Notes under the pieces: model-generated | The model's input: only the letters and a program-made list of their open reading frames with translations | The model's database searches: none | What the model was told of the DNA's origin: nothing | In this document: one piece after another, positions 1-9,591 of the stretch | How positions within the stretch are numbered: the stretch's first letter is position 1 | How the letters are laid out: the number at the start of each line of letters is the position of its first letter | Assembly: GCA_029245795.1 (NCBI GenBank) | Contig: JAQWOP010000015.1 | Location: forward strand, 1 to 64,000 | Length of the DNA stretch: 64,000 nt | Reading direction: 5' to 3' | From: Hyphomicrobiales bacterium | GTDB taxonomy: Bacteria > Pseudomonadota > Alphaproteobacteria > Rhizobiales > TMED25 | Position numbers and translations under genes: made by a program

Positions 1-812
<812 letters not shown>

Positions 813-883
813 TTATTTGTTATAAATCAAAAAACTCAATTAATATTGATTGCATCGTCATACTTAATAATTATAAATATAAT

Positions 884-1441
884 TTAAGTATTTTCTGCAC
901 CCCTCTTAAGAGCAGCTATTCCAGTCCTTGAAACTTCAAGTAATCCAACACTTGACATAAGATGGATAAATCTATCTATCTCTCTTGTTCTTCCCGTAAG
1001 TTGAAATATAAAACTATTCAAACTTGCATCTACAGTCTGCGCATCAAATGCCTCAGCCAGCCTAAGTGCTTCTAATCGCTTATTGCCAGAACCTTTAACT
1101 TTAATTAGAGCAAGTTCCCTCTCAAGGGCACCATATTGTCCATATTCTGCTGTTAAATCAGATACTTTATGAACGGGCACTAATCTTTCAACCTGAATCT
1201 TAATCTTTTCAATAACACTCGGTGAACCACAAGATACAAGAGTAATCCTAGATAATTGGTTTTTACTTTCGATTTCTGATACTGTCAATGAGTCAATATT
1301 AAAACCTCTTGCTGCAAATAAACCAATGACTCTAGCTAGAACCCCTGATTCATTATCTACGATAATTGATAGTGTGTGACGTTCTTTATTTTCATCAATT
1401 GACACAAAGTCATAAGTTGAAGCTGGATTTTTATCATTCAT
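884..1441 (-). CDS. ilvH: Acetolactate synthase small (regulatory) subunit
   Basis: 185 residues, slightly longer than the 160-170 of the enteric protein. An N-terminal ACT domain (about residues 22-95) begins HTLSIIVDNESGVLARVIGLF; this is the valine-binding regulatory domain of the family. The C-terminal half (about 100-180) is the conserved ALS_ss_C region ending in the LLEVSRTGIAALKRG block. It binds and activates the IlvB catalytic subunit and confers feedback inhibition by valine. It follows ilvB after 32 nt, so the two are surely co-transcribed, and ilvC follows. The 20-residue extension before the ACT domain is common in alphaproteobacteria and supports the ORF-track start. Confidence 0.96.
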   Translation of the reverse strand: MNDKNPASTYDFVSIDENKERHTLSIIVDNESGVLARVIGLFAARGFNIDSLTVSEIESKNQLSRITLVSCGSPSVIEKIKIQVERLVPVHKVSDLTAEYGQYGALERELALIKVKGSGNKRLEALRLAEAFDAQTVDASLNSFIFQLTGRTREIDRFIHLMSSVGLLEVSRTGIAALKRGAENT

Positions 1442-1473
1442 AGGATTTTCTCATAAATTGTAAAAATTAATAA

Positions 1474-3237
1474 TTAGACCATAATCTTTCCACTATCATC
1501 TATCGCGGTAGAAACTTGTTCGTCGGTTACATCATCGCCAAGTAGCATATCATTATGAGCTTTACCTGATGGAATCATTGGAAAACAATTCTCTAAACTT
1601 GCAACTTGACAATCCATTATTACTGGACCTGGCGTTTCAATCATTTTGATAATCGCTTGATCTAAATCTTTTGGTTTCTTAGCAGATATACCTGTTGCTC
1701 CATATGCTTCAGCAAGTTTTACAAAATCAGGAAGTGAATCCGAATAACTTTCTGATATTCTATTACCATGAAGAAGCTGCTGCCATTGCCTCACCATGCC
1801 CATATAACTATTATTTAAGATAAAAATTTTCGTGTTAAGTCTATACTGAACAGCAGTAGATAATTCTTGGATATTCATTAATATTGATGCATCTCCTGCT
1901 ATATCTATGACAAGAGATTCAGGAAAAGCTACTTGAACTCCATTTGCAGCTGGAAAACCATAACCCATTGTGCCAAGACCACCAGAAGTCAACCATCTAT
2001 TTGGTTTTTCAAATTTATAAAATTGTGCAGCCCACATTTGATGCTGTCCGACTTCCGTTGTTATATAAGTATCCTTATTTTTGGTTAATTCATATAATCT
2101 TTGAATTGCATATTGTGGCATTATGACGTCAGAATTTGCCTTATATTTAAGACAATCAACTTTTTTCCATTTTTCAATTTCTTGCCACCAATTGTCATAC
2201 GCTGGGAATGAATTAATCTTTTTCTCTCTAATAACATTTAGAGCTTCATTCAAGAATTTTCCACAATCAGCTAATATCGCTAAGTCAACATCAACATTTT
2301 TATTGATAGAAGTTGCATCTATATCTATATGTATTTTCTTTGATTTTGGAGAAAATTCATCAATCTTTCCAGTAATTCTATCATCAAAACGAGCTCCAAT
2401 ACATATCATTAGATCACAATCATGCATAGCCATATTAGCCTCATAGGTACCATGCATGCCAAGCATACCAAGCCAGTTCTTTCCTGAGCCAGGATATGCT
2501 CCTAACCCCATCAAAGTAGATGTAATTGGAATATTTGTTTTTTGAATAAATTTGTTAAGCAATTTTGATGTATTTGGTCCAGAGTTTATTATTCCTCCAC
2601 CGGAATAAATAATTGGTTTTTTTGATCTCTGTATTAGCTCAATAACTTTTGAGACAGCACTTTTATCAATTGAAGATGGAGGATTGTATGTTTTGTGTTT
2701 AATCTTTATTAGATTTTCATACTCACCTTCTGCAAATTGTATATCTTTTGGAATATCAATTAAAACAGGTCCAGGTCTTCCAGAACGAGCAACATAAAAT
2801 GCCTCATGCATAATTCTAGGTAAATCTTTTATATCTTTTACTAGCCAATTATGTTTCGTACAGGCCCTTGTAATCCCAACTGTATCGGCTTCTTGAAATG
2901 CATCACTACCAATTAAATGAGTAGGAACTTGACCACTGATACAAACTATTGGTATTGAGTCAAGAAGTGCGTCGGTTAAACCAGTTACAGCATTAGTGGC
3001 TCCAGGACCAGAAGTTACAATAAGCACTCCAACTTTACCAGTAGATCGGGCATATCCTTCCGCTGCATGAGCAGCCCCTTGCTCGTGTCTAACAAGAATG
3101 TGCTTTACTTTATCTTGCTGAAAAATTGCATCATATATAGGCAGTACAGCACCTCCAGGGTAGCCAAAAATAGAATCCACACCCTGATCTTCAATTGCTT
3201 GAATAACAATTTCTGCTCCTGTTTTTTTTATTCCCAT
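1474..3237 (-). CDS. ilvB: Acetolactate synthase large (catalytic) subunit
   Basis: 587 residues, normal for the family. It has the three thiamine-diphosphate enzyme domains in order: an N-terminal PYR domain with the catalytic glutamate in RHEQGAAHAAEGYAR (about residue 50), a central FAD-binding domain, and a C-terminal PP domain with the ThDP/Mg motif GDASILMNIQEL (about residues 445-460). It condenses two pyruvates, or pyruvate with 2-oxobutyrate, as the first committed step to branched-chain amino acids. It is the first structural gene of an ilvB-ilvH-ilvC operon. About 60 nt upstream lies a rho-independent terminator preceded by a Leu/Val/Ile-rich leader peptide, so expression is probably controlled by attenuation. 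Confidence 0.97.
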   Translation of the reverse strand: MGIKKTGAEIVIQAIEDQGVDSIFGYPGGAVLPIYDAIFQQDKVKHILVRHEQGAAHAAEGYARSTGKVGVLIVTSGPGATNAVTGLTDALLDSIPIVCISGQVPTHLIGSDAFQEADTVGITRACTKHNWLVKDIKDLPRIMHEAFYVARSGRPGPVLIDIPKDIQFAEGEYENLIKIKHKTYNPPSSIDKSAVSKVIELIQRSKKPIIYSGGGIINSGPNTSKLLNKFIQKTNIPITSTLMGLGAYPGSGKNWLGMLGMHGTYEANMAMHDCDLMICIGARFDDRITGKIDEFSPKSKKIHIDIDATSINKNVDVDLAILADCGKFLNEALNVIREKKINSFPAYDNWWQEIEKWKKVDCLKYKANSDVIMPQYAIQRLYELTKNKDTYITTEVGQHQMWAAQFYKFEKPNRWLTSGGLGTMGYGFPAANGVQVAFPESLVIDIAGDASILMNIQELSTAVQYRLNTKIFILNNSYMGMVRQWQQLLHGNRISESYSDSLPDFVKLAEAYGATGISAKKPKDLDQAIIKMIETPGPVIMDCQVASLENCFPMIPSGKAHNDMLLGDDVTDEQVSTAIDDSGKIMV

Positions 3238-3296
3238 AAGTTTATTGCCTTATTTGTATTTCTTCAATTATCGAATAGAATGGTTTAAATAAAATT

Positions 3297-3317
3297 AAAA
3301 AAAGGGGCGTATGCCCC
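3297..3317 (-). terminator. Intrinsic terminator in the ilvB leader (attenuator)
   Basis: On the minus strand the sequence reads GGGGC-ATAC-GCCCC followed by seven T residues. This is a compact five-GC stem with a tetraloop and U tract, the standard form of a rho-independent terminator. It lies 60 nt upstream of the ilvB start and downstream of a short Leu/Val/Ile-rich reading frame, so it terminates before the operon and not after a gene. It can hardly be the miaA terminator, because a leader reading frame and a large second hairpin sit between them. Confidence 0.8.
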
Positions 3318-3324
3318 TGTAAAA

Positions 3325-3363
3325 GTATCACCATCATGAGAACCGTAAGGTCTCAGGTGATAC
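3325..3363 (-). promoter_or_regulatory. Pause/anti-antiterminator-type hairpin in the ilvB leader
   Basis: Minus strand GTATCACC pairs perfectly with GGTGATAC, and inside it TGAGACC pairs with GGTTCTCA with one bulged base. The 5' arm overlaps the last two sense codons (ATC ACC) and the stop of the leader peptide. A ribosome finishing the peptide would cover this arm, while one stalled on the upstream LLVV codons would interfere differently. That is the expected geometry for amino-acid attenuation. I could not find an obvious antiterminator pairing by eye, so the exact switching mechanism is open. Confidence 0.6.
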
Positions 3364-3412
3364 AAAAGACGACTAGCAGAGTTTTATTTAAATAAATCAT
3401 TATATCTTTCAT
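3353..3412 (-). CDS. ilvB operon leader peptide (attenuation peptide)
   Basis: Too short for the ORF track. From the ATG at 3412 the minus strand encodes the 19-residue MKDIMIYLNKTLLVVFCIT and then TGA; an in-frame ATG at 3439 would add nine residues. Eight of the 19 residues are Ile, Leu or Val, with a consecutive Leu-Leu-Val-Val just before the hairpin. These are exactly the amino acids made by the downstream operon. No clear Shine-Dalgarno sequence is present. A TATAAT-like box overlaps the start, so translation could also begin, leaderless, at the ATG four codons in. It probably senses charged branched-chain tRNAs and has no function as a peptide. Confidence 0.75.
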   Translation of the reverse strand: MKDIMIYLNKTLLVVFCIT

Positions 3413-3468
3413 TTTATAAACATTAATAATATATTTCATAAAATAAAATTAATCAATTTTTTTCTAGA

Positions 3469-4371
3469 CTAACTTAAAAAAAAATCCTCCTTATTTTTAA
3501 TCCACTCCCAATCATTCATTTTCTTTTTTGCCCATGTTATTTGTCTTTTTGCATATCTTTTTGTTTGAATATTCATATGCTCCTTTAGTTTTTCTAAACT
3601 ATGTTTTCCATCAATATATTCAATGACTTCTCTCACTCCAATTGCTTTCATTAATGGATAGGACAATGAAATATCCTTTCCTTCTATTCTTTTTATTTCA
3701 TCAAAAAGCAGTTGGTTATTAACCATCTGGTCAATACGTTCAGATATATTACTTTGAATAGTCTCTTTGCTTGGGCAAAGATAAACCTTCTTTACTTGAT
3801 CTTTTTTTATTAGAATATTACCTGTGTTCTTTTGCCAATCCCTTATGGATATACCTGTTTGATCAAAAACCTCTGTTGCCCTAATTACTCTAGTTGGATC
3901 ATTCATATTAATTGAATTTGCTGCCAATGGATCATTTCTTTGGAGAAATGTATATATATATTTTAATCCATTATTATCTTTTATTTGCTGCCATTTAATT
4001 CTTGTTTTTTGAGTAATTTGAGGTATCTCTGATATTTCTCCAAATAAACCAGAAAAATATAAACCTGTTCCACCAACAATTATTGGCAAGATCTTCATTT
4101 TTTCTAGAAAAATTAATAAACTTTCAATATTCTTTAACCAATCACCAACAGAAAACCTTATCCCTGGGTCAATATACCCATATAAAAAGTGGGGAGTACT
4201 TGACATTTGCGTAATTGACGGCCTAGCAGTAATGATTGAAAGGTCTTTGTATACCTGCATTGAGTCGGCGTTGATAATTGCCCCATTATATTTTTTTGCG
4301 ATATCTAAAGCTAGATGTGATTTGCCAGAAGCAGTTGGACCTGAAATAAGAATTGCGTTATAATTAAACAT
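3469..4371 (-). CDS. miaA: tRNA dimethylallyltransferase
   Basis: 300 residues, normal for MiaA. The P-loop ILISGPTASGKSHLALDIA is at the N-terminus, followed by the conserved NADSMQVYKDL (substrate tRNA and prenyl-donor site) and GGTGLYFSGLFGE. The C-terminal part has the family's KRYAKRQITWAKKK basic stretch. The enzyme transfers a dimethylallyl group to A37 of tRNAs reading UNN codons. The start has an AGGA ribosome-binding site four bases upstream of the ATG. It is divergent from serB with only 25 nt between the two ATGs, so its promoter must lie inside serB coding sequence or in the gap. The ilvB leader follows directly. Confidence 0.96.
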   Translation of the reverse strand: MFNYNAILISGPTASGKSHLALDIAKKYNGAIINADSMQVYKDLSIITARPSITQMSSTPHFLYGYIDPGIRFSVGDWLKNIESLLIFLEKMKILPIIVGGTGLYFSGLFGEISEIPQITQKTRIKWQQIKDNNGLKYIYTFLQRNDPLAANSINMNDPTRVIRATEVFDQTGISIRDWQKNTGNILIKKDQVKKVYLCPSKETIQSNISERIDQMVNNQLLFDEIKRIEGKDISLSYPLMKAIGVREVIEYIDGKHSLEKLKEHMNIQTKRYAKRQITWAKKKMNDWEWIKNKEDFFLS

Positions 4372-4396
4372 CTATCCTAAATTCTTGTTTGTTAAA

Positions 4397-5293
4397 ATGG
4401 AAAAAATATTAACTTTAGTATCAAATAATAACAATATTATAACACCCCACAGAATTGAAGCAATTGAGGACTTGATAAAAGTCCAAACTTCAAAAGTTTG
4501 GTTAGAAGATAATATTGCTTGCGATATTTCATTTAGCACAAAAGATAATACCGATCTATCTATGCATACTATGAAGCAATTAAATAAATTACTCAATAAT
4601 TTTGAATATGATTGGTCAATACAAAATAAAAAGGATAGGAATAAAAAGATATTCTTATCAGATATGGATTCAACAATCATTAAACAAGAATGCATAGATG
4701 AAATTGCTTATTATGCAAATATTCAAGAAGAGGTTGCCAAGATTACAAAAATGGCGATGGAAGGTCAAATCCCTTTCATTGATGCATTGAGAAAGAGGGT
4801 TGCCTTACTCAAAGGGGTAAAGTTAGAACTATTAAACGAGATGTATCATAATAAAATTGAGATTAGCGATGGAGCAAAAACCTTATTAAAAACCCTAAAA
4901 AACAAAAAAATAAAAACAATACTTGTTTCTGGTGGCTTTACTTTCTTTAGTGCTAAATTATCAAAAAAACTTGGATTTGATGAGCATTATGCAAATTCAC
5001 TAGAAGTAAACGATGGCTACCTTACTGGAAAACTTATTATGCCAATCATAGATAGCTCTTTTAAGAAAAAAATTCTAAATGATACCGTTTCTAGGTTAGC
5101 GTTAAGTTGCAATAATGTTATTGCAGTTGGAGATGGTGCAAATGACATGGAAATGATAGAAGCAGCAGGTTTAGGAGTTTCCTACAAAGGCAAGGAAATA
5201 TTAAAAACACACTCAAATGCTCAAATAAATTATACTAATTTAAAAAGTATATTATATTTTATCGGAATTCCTCAGGTTGACTTTGTCAACTAA
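4397..5293 (+). CDS. serB: Phosphoserine phosphatase
   Basis: HAD-superfamily phosphatase making serine from O-phosphoserine. Motif I is LSDMDSTIIKQECIDE (nucleophile aspartate, about residue 90), motif II LVSGGF (about 175), and motif III/IV GDGANDMEMI (about 250). The N-terminal 80 residues are the poorly conserved regulatory extension typical of alphaproteobacterial SerB. The ORF track opens at a TTG at 4385; I prefer the ATG at 4397 (MEKILTLVSNNNN), giving 298 residues, because TTG-TTT-GTT-AAA adds nothing conserved. It is divergent from miaA and convergent with the Do-family protease, sharing a 4-nt CTAA stop-codon overlap with it. Confidence 0.95.
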   Translation: MEKILTLVSNNNNIITPHRIEAIEDLIKVQTSKVWLEDNIACDISFSTKDNTDLSMHTMKQLNKLLNNFEYDWSIQNKKDRNKKIFLSDMDSTIIKQECIDEIAYYANIQEEVAKITKMAMEGQIPFIDALRKRVALLKGVKLELLNEMYHNKIEISDGAKTLLKTLKNKKIKTILVSGGFTFFSAKLSKKLGFDEHYANSLEVNDGYLTGKLIMPIIDSSFKKKILNDTVSRLALSCNNVIAVGDGANDMEMIEAAGLGVSYKGKEILKTHSNAQINYTNLKSILYFIGIPQVDFVN

Positions 5294-6732
5294 TCAAGCG
5301 ATATATCAATTGGAAATACTTTAATCATATTTTTTCCACGAACAACCTTAATAAGCATGAGGTTTCTATTAGCATTTCTATATTTTTCAATAATACGCAT
5401 AAATTGATTTTTACTATAAAGTTCGGGTTCATTAATTACATTAACCACATCACCTTCACGCAAACCTCTCTTGTAAGAGTCTGATTCGTTATTTATTTTT
5501 GTTACAACTAGACCTTTTTGGTTAACATTAAAATTATAAGCATCTGATAGTTCTTTATTTATTTTATTTAATGAAAATCCTAGATTTAAAACAAAACTAT
5601 CTTCAATAATATCATTGCCATCTTCATCTTCAATATCATTGTTAATTAACAAAACTTCATTTAATCTTTCAACAACGACGTATTTATTAATTGACCTATT
5701 ATTACGCCATATTTTAACTTCTACCTTACTACCCACTTTTGTTTCCGCAACAATTCTAGGTAATTTTCTCATGACATTAACCGGTATATTATTAAACTCA
5801 ATTATAACATCGCCTGACTTTATACCAGCATTTCTTGCTGGACTTTTTTCATCAACAGCCACAACTAGTGCTCCTTTTGGCTCATCAAGGCCAAGGCTGC
5901 TTGCTATATCTTCTGTTACATCTTGAATACGGACCCCTAACCATCCACGCTTTGTTTCACCAAATTCAAGTAACTGTTCAACGATCGAAATTGCTGTTTT
6001 TGATGGTATTGCAAATCCAATTCCAACTGAACCTCCAGTTGTAGAAATTATAGCTGAATTTATACCAACAACTTGACCATTTGTGTTGAATAATGGTCCG
6101 CCACTATTTCCTTTATTAATAGCTGCATCGGTTTGAATAAAATTGTCATAAGGACCTGCTCTAATATCTCGATTTTTTGCAGATACAATTCCTGCTGTTA
6201 CTGTTCCACCAAGCCCAAATGGATTTCCAATAGCGACAACCCATTCTCCAACTCTTAGTTTATCTGAGTCTCCAAATTCTAATGCTAGTAACTTTTGATC
6301 TGGTTGAGGTATTACTTTTAAAACAGCAATATCTGTTTTTGGGTCCTTGCCAATAATTTCAGCAGATAGAATAATTCCATTCGAAAATGTAACCTCTATT
6401 TCATCAGCATCTTGAATGACGTGAGCATTAGTTACTATGATTCCTTTGTTATCTATTATGAATCCAGATCCTAAAGAGCTATATTTTTCTTGCTGCTGAG
6501 GATTTTTATTCTTCTCATAATATTCTTTAAAAACATCCGGCACTTCTTCTGGATCAATTCCATTGAATGGATTAGCATTTTCAATTTTTTGTTTTGAAGA
6601 AATATTGACAACAGAATCAGCGTATATTTCTGCAATCTCAGAAAAATCAGCATAATTATTACCCAACGAAAGAGATGAGTTAGTTATAAAAATAACCAAA
6701 ACATAGATACTTATCTGAAAATATTTGTTCAT
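5290..6732 (-). CDS. Do-family periplasmic serine protease/chaperone (DegP/DegQ/MucD type)
   Basis: 480 residues with an N-terminal signal peptide (hydrophobic ISIYVLVIFITNSSLSLG). The trypsin-like domain carries the full catalytic triad: His104 in TNAHVIQDAD, Asp134 in DPKTDIAVLKV and Ser210 in NKGNSGGPLF. Two PDZ domains follow, roughly residues 260-345 and 385-470. It degrades or refolds damaged envelope proteins in the periplasm. Its position downstream of hflK-hflC-DUF2065 on the same strand is the usual alphaproteobacterial arrangement and suggests a shared protein quality-control operon. DegP and DegQ cannot be separated from sequence alone, so no symbol is given. Confidence 0.95.
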   Translation of the reverse strand: MNKYFQISIYVLVIFITNSSLSLGNNYADFSEIAEIYADSVVNISSKQKIENANPFNGIDPEEVPDVFKEYYEKNKNPQQQEKYSSLGSGFIIDNKGIIVTNAHVIQDADEIEVTFSNGIILSAEIIGKDPKTDIAVLKVIPQPDQKLLALEFGDSDKLRVGEWVVAIGNPFGLGGTVTAGIVSAKNRDIRAGPYDNFIQTDAAINKGNSGGPLFNTNGQVVGINSAIISTTGGSVGIGFAIPSKTAISIVEQLLEFGETKRGWLGVRIQDVTEDIASSLGLDEPKGALVVAVDEKSPARNAGIKSGDVIIEFNNIPVNVMRKLPRIVAETKVGSKVEVKIWRNNRSINKYVVVERLNEVLLINNDIEDEDGNDIIEDSFVLNLGFSLNKINKELSDAYNFNVNQKGLVVTKINNESDSYKRGLREGDVVNVINEPELYSKNQFMRIIEKYRNANRNLMLIKVVRGKNMIKVFPIDISLD

Positions 6733-6803
6733 TAAAATTATTACCTTCCAACAATGTTAAAGCTAAAACTATTAAATACTAAATTTTGTCAAAATTATGT
6801 TCT

Positions 6804-6983
6804 TTATATTAACCATAGTATTACCACTCCAATAGTCACCATAATTAATCCAAAAGTTCTCAAGTAATTTACAGGAAGGTCCATCAGAAACCTTAGCATG
6901 TTCTTAGTCTTCTCAGGAAATATTGCGTATAAAGTTCCCTCAATTAACAAAAACAATGCGATTGCTGATATTATAACTTCCAT
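6804..6983 (-). CDS. DUF2065 (YjeT-like) small inner-membrane protein
   Basis: Missed by the ORF track. From the ATG at 6983 the minus strand gives 59 residues starting MEVIISAIALFLLIEGTLYA, then a short loop with FPEKTKNMLRFL. A second hydrophobic helix (GLIMVTIGVVILWLI) reaches the stop. Two transmembrane segments around a P-x-K-x(n)-L-P loop are the hallmark of DUF2065, which in many proteobacteria lies beside hflK/hflC and a Do protease, as here. The molecular function is unknown. It starts 9 nt after hflC ends, which implies translation as part of the same transcript. Confidence 0.85.
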   Translation of the reverse strand: MEVIISAIALFLLIEGTLYAIFPEKTKNMLRFLMDLPVNYLRTFGLIMVTIGVVILWLI

Positions 6984-6992
6984 ATAATATTT

Positions 6993-7871
6993 TTATTTAT
7001 TATTACCCAGTGGATCCTTGAAATACGTAAAGAAATCTGAATCCGGATTAATTACAAGCCTTGTATCAGTTGAATTAAGGCTTTCCTCATAAGCTATCAT
7101 TGACCTATAAAACTTAAAAAACTCAGGGTCTTGGCCGTAAGATTCTGCATATATATTGTTTCTTTCCGCATCACCTTCACCTCTTGTTATTTCAGATATT
7201 TTATTAGCATCAGCAATAATGATCTTGGATTCCCTATCCGCTCTTGAGGTGATAATTAAGGCTTGTTCTTGTCCTCTTGCCCTAATATCATTTGCTTCTT
7301 TTGAACGCGCAGTTTGCATTCTTCTATATACAGCTTGACTGTTAGCCTCAGGTAGATCCGCTCTTCTTATCTTTACATCAATAATTGACATACCAAGCGA
7401 AGCCACCTCTTTATTTACTTGTTCAGTTATCCTTTTCATAAGCTCGGGCCTTTTGTCACGAACAATTTCTTCAAATGTTGACTCTCCCAAAACCCTTCTA
7501 ACTGCTGAGTTTAAGATTTGTGATAATCTTGCATTTGCTCTTGCTGATGTTTGAACTGATTGGAAGTATTTTAATGCATCTGTTATGCGATATCTGGAAT
7601 ATGCATCCACAACTAGTCTTTTTTGGTCTGATGCAATGACCTCTTGTGACTCGGAATCTAAATCAAGTATTCGTTTATCAATGTATACAGCGTCATCAGC
7701 TATGGGCAATTTGAAGTTCAATCCCGGCTCAGTAACTATTCTTATTGCTTCACCAAATCTTAAAATTAATGCTTGTTGAGTCTGGTGAACTGTAAATGCT
7801 GAGCTAAAAAATAATACAGAAGATCCAACTATTAATACTATTAGACCAGTTAATCCTATTTTCTTAATCAT
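6993..7871 (-). CDS. hflC: Protease modulator HflC (SPFH/prohibitin family)
   Basis: 292 residues with one N-terminal transmembrane helix (residues about 5-25) followed by an SPFH/band 7 domain starting at TVHQTQQALILRFGEA. A helical C-terminal part contains the alanine- and arginine-rich ARSKEANDIRARGQEQA stretch. With HflK it forms the large membrane complex that surrounds and regulates FtsH. Its ATG overlaps the end of hflK by 4 nt (ATGA type), so the partners are translationally coupled. DUF2065 and the Do protease follow in the same direction. Confidence 0.95.
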   Translation of the reverse strand: MIKKIGLTGLIVLIVGSSVLFFSSAFTVHQTQQALILRFGEAIRIVTEPGLNFKLPIADDAVYIDKRILDLDSESQEVIASDQKRLVVDAYSRYRITDALKYFQSVQTSARANARLSQILNSAVRRVLGESTFEEIVRDKRPELMKRITEQVNKEVASLGMSIIDVKIRRADLPEANSQAVYRRMQTARSKEANDIRARGQEQALIITSRADRESKIIIADANKISEITRGEGDAERNNIYAESYGQDPEFFKFYRSMIAYEESLNSTDTRLVINPDSDFFTYFKDPLGNNK

Positions 7872-8980
7872 TGGTTACCCTCACTATCTTGTCTCTTTTG
7901 TAATTGATCTAATGGCAAATATGGAACCACTCCAGAATTACTACCGCTTTCATTCTGATCAATTATAATTTTATCCATTCCTCCGTAAACTCTTTCAAGA
8001 GTTTCTAAATACATCCTCTGCCTTGTTACTTCTGGTGCTTTTCTATATTCTTCATAAACAGAGTTGAATCTAGCCGCTTGCCCTTCTGCGTCTGCTACAA
8101 CAGTATCTCTATATGCTTCAGCCGCTTGAATTAATTGAGCAGACTGCCCTCTTGCTGCGGGAATTATTCTATTTGTGTAGGCTTCAGCCTCATTTCTAAG
8201 TCTCTCTTGGTCAGCTCTGGCTGCCTGCACATCTCTGAAAGCATCAATTACAGCTGCAGGCGGATCAACTTTTTGAAGCTGAACACGTCTTACTAAAATT
8301 CCTGCTTCATACTCATCTAATGTCTTCTGCATCAGTTCCCTGACTGCTTCCTCATTTCTCTCTCTTCCTTCGGTTAGGATTTGTTCAAGATCTTGACTAC
8401 CAACGACTTCCCTCATAGCACTTTCAGCCACTGCTTTCACAGTGGACTCTTGATTCTGAATATTAAATAAATAATCAGAAGCGTCAGCTATGACCCATTG
8501 AACAGAGAAATCAACATCAACAATATTTTCATCACCGGTTAGCATTAAGCTTTCTTCTGGAACATCACGTCCTACTGTACCTCTTCCGAGAGATGTTTGA
8601 GTTGATGTTCTGATACCAACTTCTACTTGATTTTCTCTAGTTACTTTCGGTTTTAGAACTGATTCAATTGGAAATGGTAAATGATAATGCAAACCATCCG
8701 GTGTTGATCGAATATATTCCCCAAATCTCAGAACTATACCTTGTTCATCTGGCTGCACTTTATACACACCAGTTGCCCCCCAAACTGCTAATGCAATTAA
8801 AATGAACAAAAACCAGTTTTTCTTGTTAATTTTTCCATCTGGAGTTTTAGAGGAAAATCTTCCAAAACTATTTTTTAGATTATTTAATAATTTATCTAAA
8901 TCGTTATTATCAAAGTTCCCACCACCACGGGGACCTTTTCCCCAAGGGCCGTTATTGTTGTTATCGTTGTCCCATGACAT
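7868..8980 (-). CDS. hflK: FtsH protease activity modulator HflK
   Basis: 370 residues. The N-terminus (MSWDNDNNNNGPWGKGPRGG) is the low-complexity Asn/Gly cytoplasmic head typical of HflK. A transmembrane helix follows at about residues 55-72 (WFLFILIALAVWGATGVY), then the SPFH domain from VQPDEQGIVLRFGEY to about residue 250 and a helical tail. Partner of HflC, with which it overlaps by 4 nt. The 98-nt gap behind folA is the likely promoter region: TTGTTC and TATACA stand 18 nt apart on the minus strand there. The first ATG is the sensible start because the Trp-Asp-Asn head is conserved. Confidence 0.95.
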   Translation of the reverse strand: MSWDNDNNNNGPWGKGPRGGGNFDNNDLDKLLNNLKNSFGRFSSKTPDGKINKKNWFLFILIALAVWGATGVYKVQPDEQGIVLRFGEYIRSTPDGLHYHLPFPIESVLKPKVTRENQVEVGIRTSTQTSLGRGTVGRDVPEESLMLTGDENIVDVDFSVQWVIADASDYLFNIQNQESTVKAVAESAMREVVGSQDLEQILTEGRERNEEAVRELMQKTLDEYEAGILVRRVQLQKVDPPAAVIDAFRDVQAARADQERLRNEAEAYTNRIIPAARGQSAQLIQAAEAYRDTVVADAEGQAARFNSVYEEYRKAPEVTRQRMYLETLERVYGGMDKIIIDQNESGSNSGVVPYLPLDQLQKRQDSEGNQ

Positions 8981-9078
8981 ATTGTCTTATCCTTTTGAAG
9001 TATTAATACTTACACTATTACAAGATAAGTATTCTGTATATTAATTTAAAGTCTTTTTGAACAATTAGATGAAATTAT

Positions 9079-9591
9079 TTATAACTGACTTTTAATTTTT
9101 TCAAAAACTACAAATGAGTATGGGATTCCTTCAATCTCATTATCATGATATTGCCTAGAAATTTCCTGCCAATCTTTATTCAATGGTTCAAAAAAAGTGT
9201 CTCCGTCAAATACTTTATGAACCTCCGTAATATATGCCTTTTCAATAAAATTCATTGATTGCATAAATATTTCTGAACCACCGATTATAAATATATCTTT
9301 ACAATTATTACTCTCAGCATAATTTCTTGCTCCATCAATAGCCTCATTGATAGAGCTATAAATCATACAATTATCTTTTTCATAATCTTGATTTCTTGTT
9401 ATAATTATGTTGTAACGATTTGGAAGCGGCTTTCCAATTGATTCAAAAGTCTTTCTTCCCATTATTATAGGATTTCCATTCGTTAACTTCTTAAAATACT
9501 TTAAATCATTTGATATGTGCCAAGGTAATTTTCCATCTTTACCAATAATATAATTAGAGTCATAGGCCACGATAAGAGATACTTTAATCAT
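9079..9591 (-). CDS. folA: Dihydrofolate reductase
   Basis: 170 residues, a normal single-domain DHFR. It starts with [30 protein letters not shown], which includes the flexible Met20-type loop and the catalytic acidic residue (Asp in ISNDLKYFK). The NADPH-binding segment [16 protein letters not shown] follows, and later [10 protein letters not shown]. It regenerates tetrahydrofolate consumed by thymidylate synthase. Its start overlaps the thyA stop by 4 nt, so thyA-folA is a tightly coupled two-gene unit, a very common pairing. Confidence 0.97.
   Translation of the reverse strand: MIKVSLIVAYDSNYIIGKDGKLPWHISNDLKYFKKLTNGNPIIMGRKTFESIGKPLPNRYNIIITRNQDYEKDNCMIYSSINEAIDGARNYAESNNCKDIFIIGGSEIFMQSMNFIEKAYITEVHKVFDGDTFFEPLNKDWQEISRQYHDNEIEGIPYSFVVFEKIKSQL

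Noticed and set aside
8998-9011. 14-bp perfect palindrome AAGTATTAATACTT upstream of hflK
   Set aside because: In sequence this AT-rich several such palindromes are expected by chance in 64 kb, and no regulator or repeat partner supports it.
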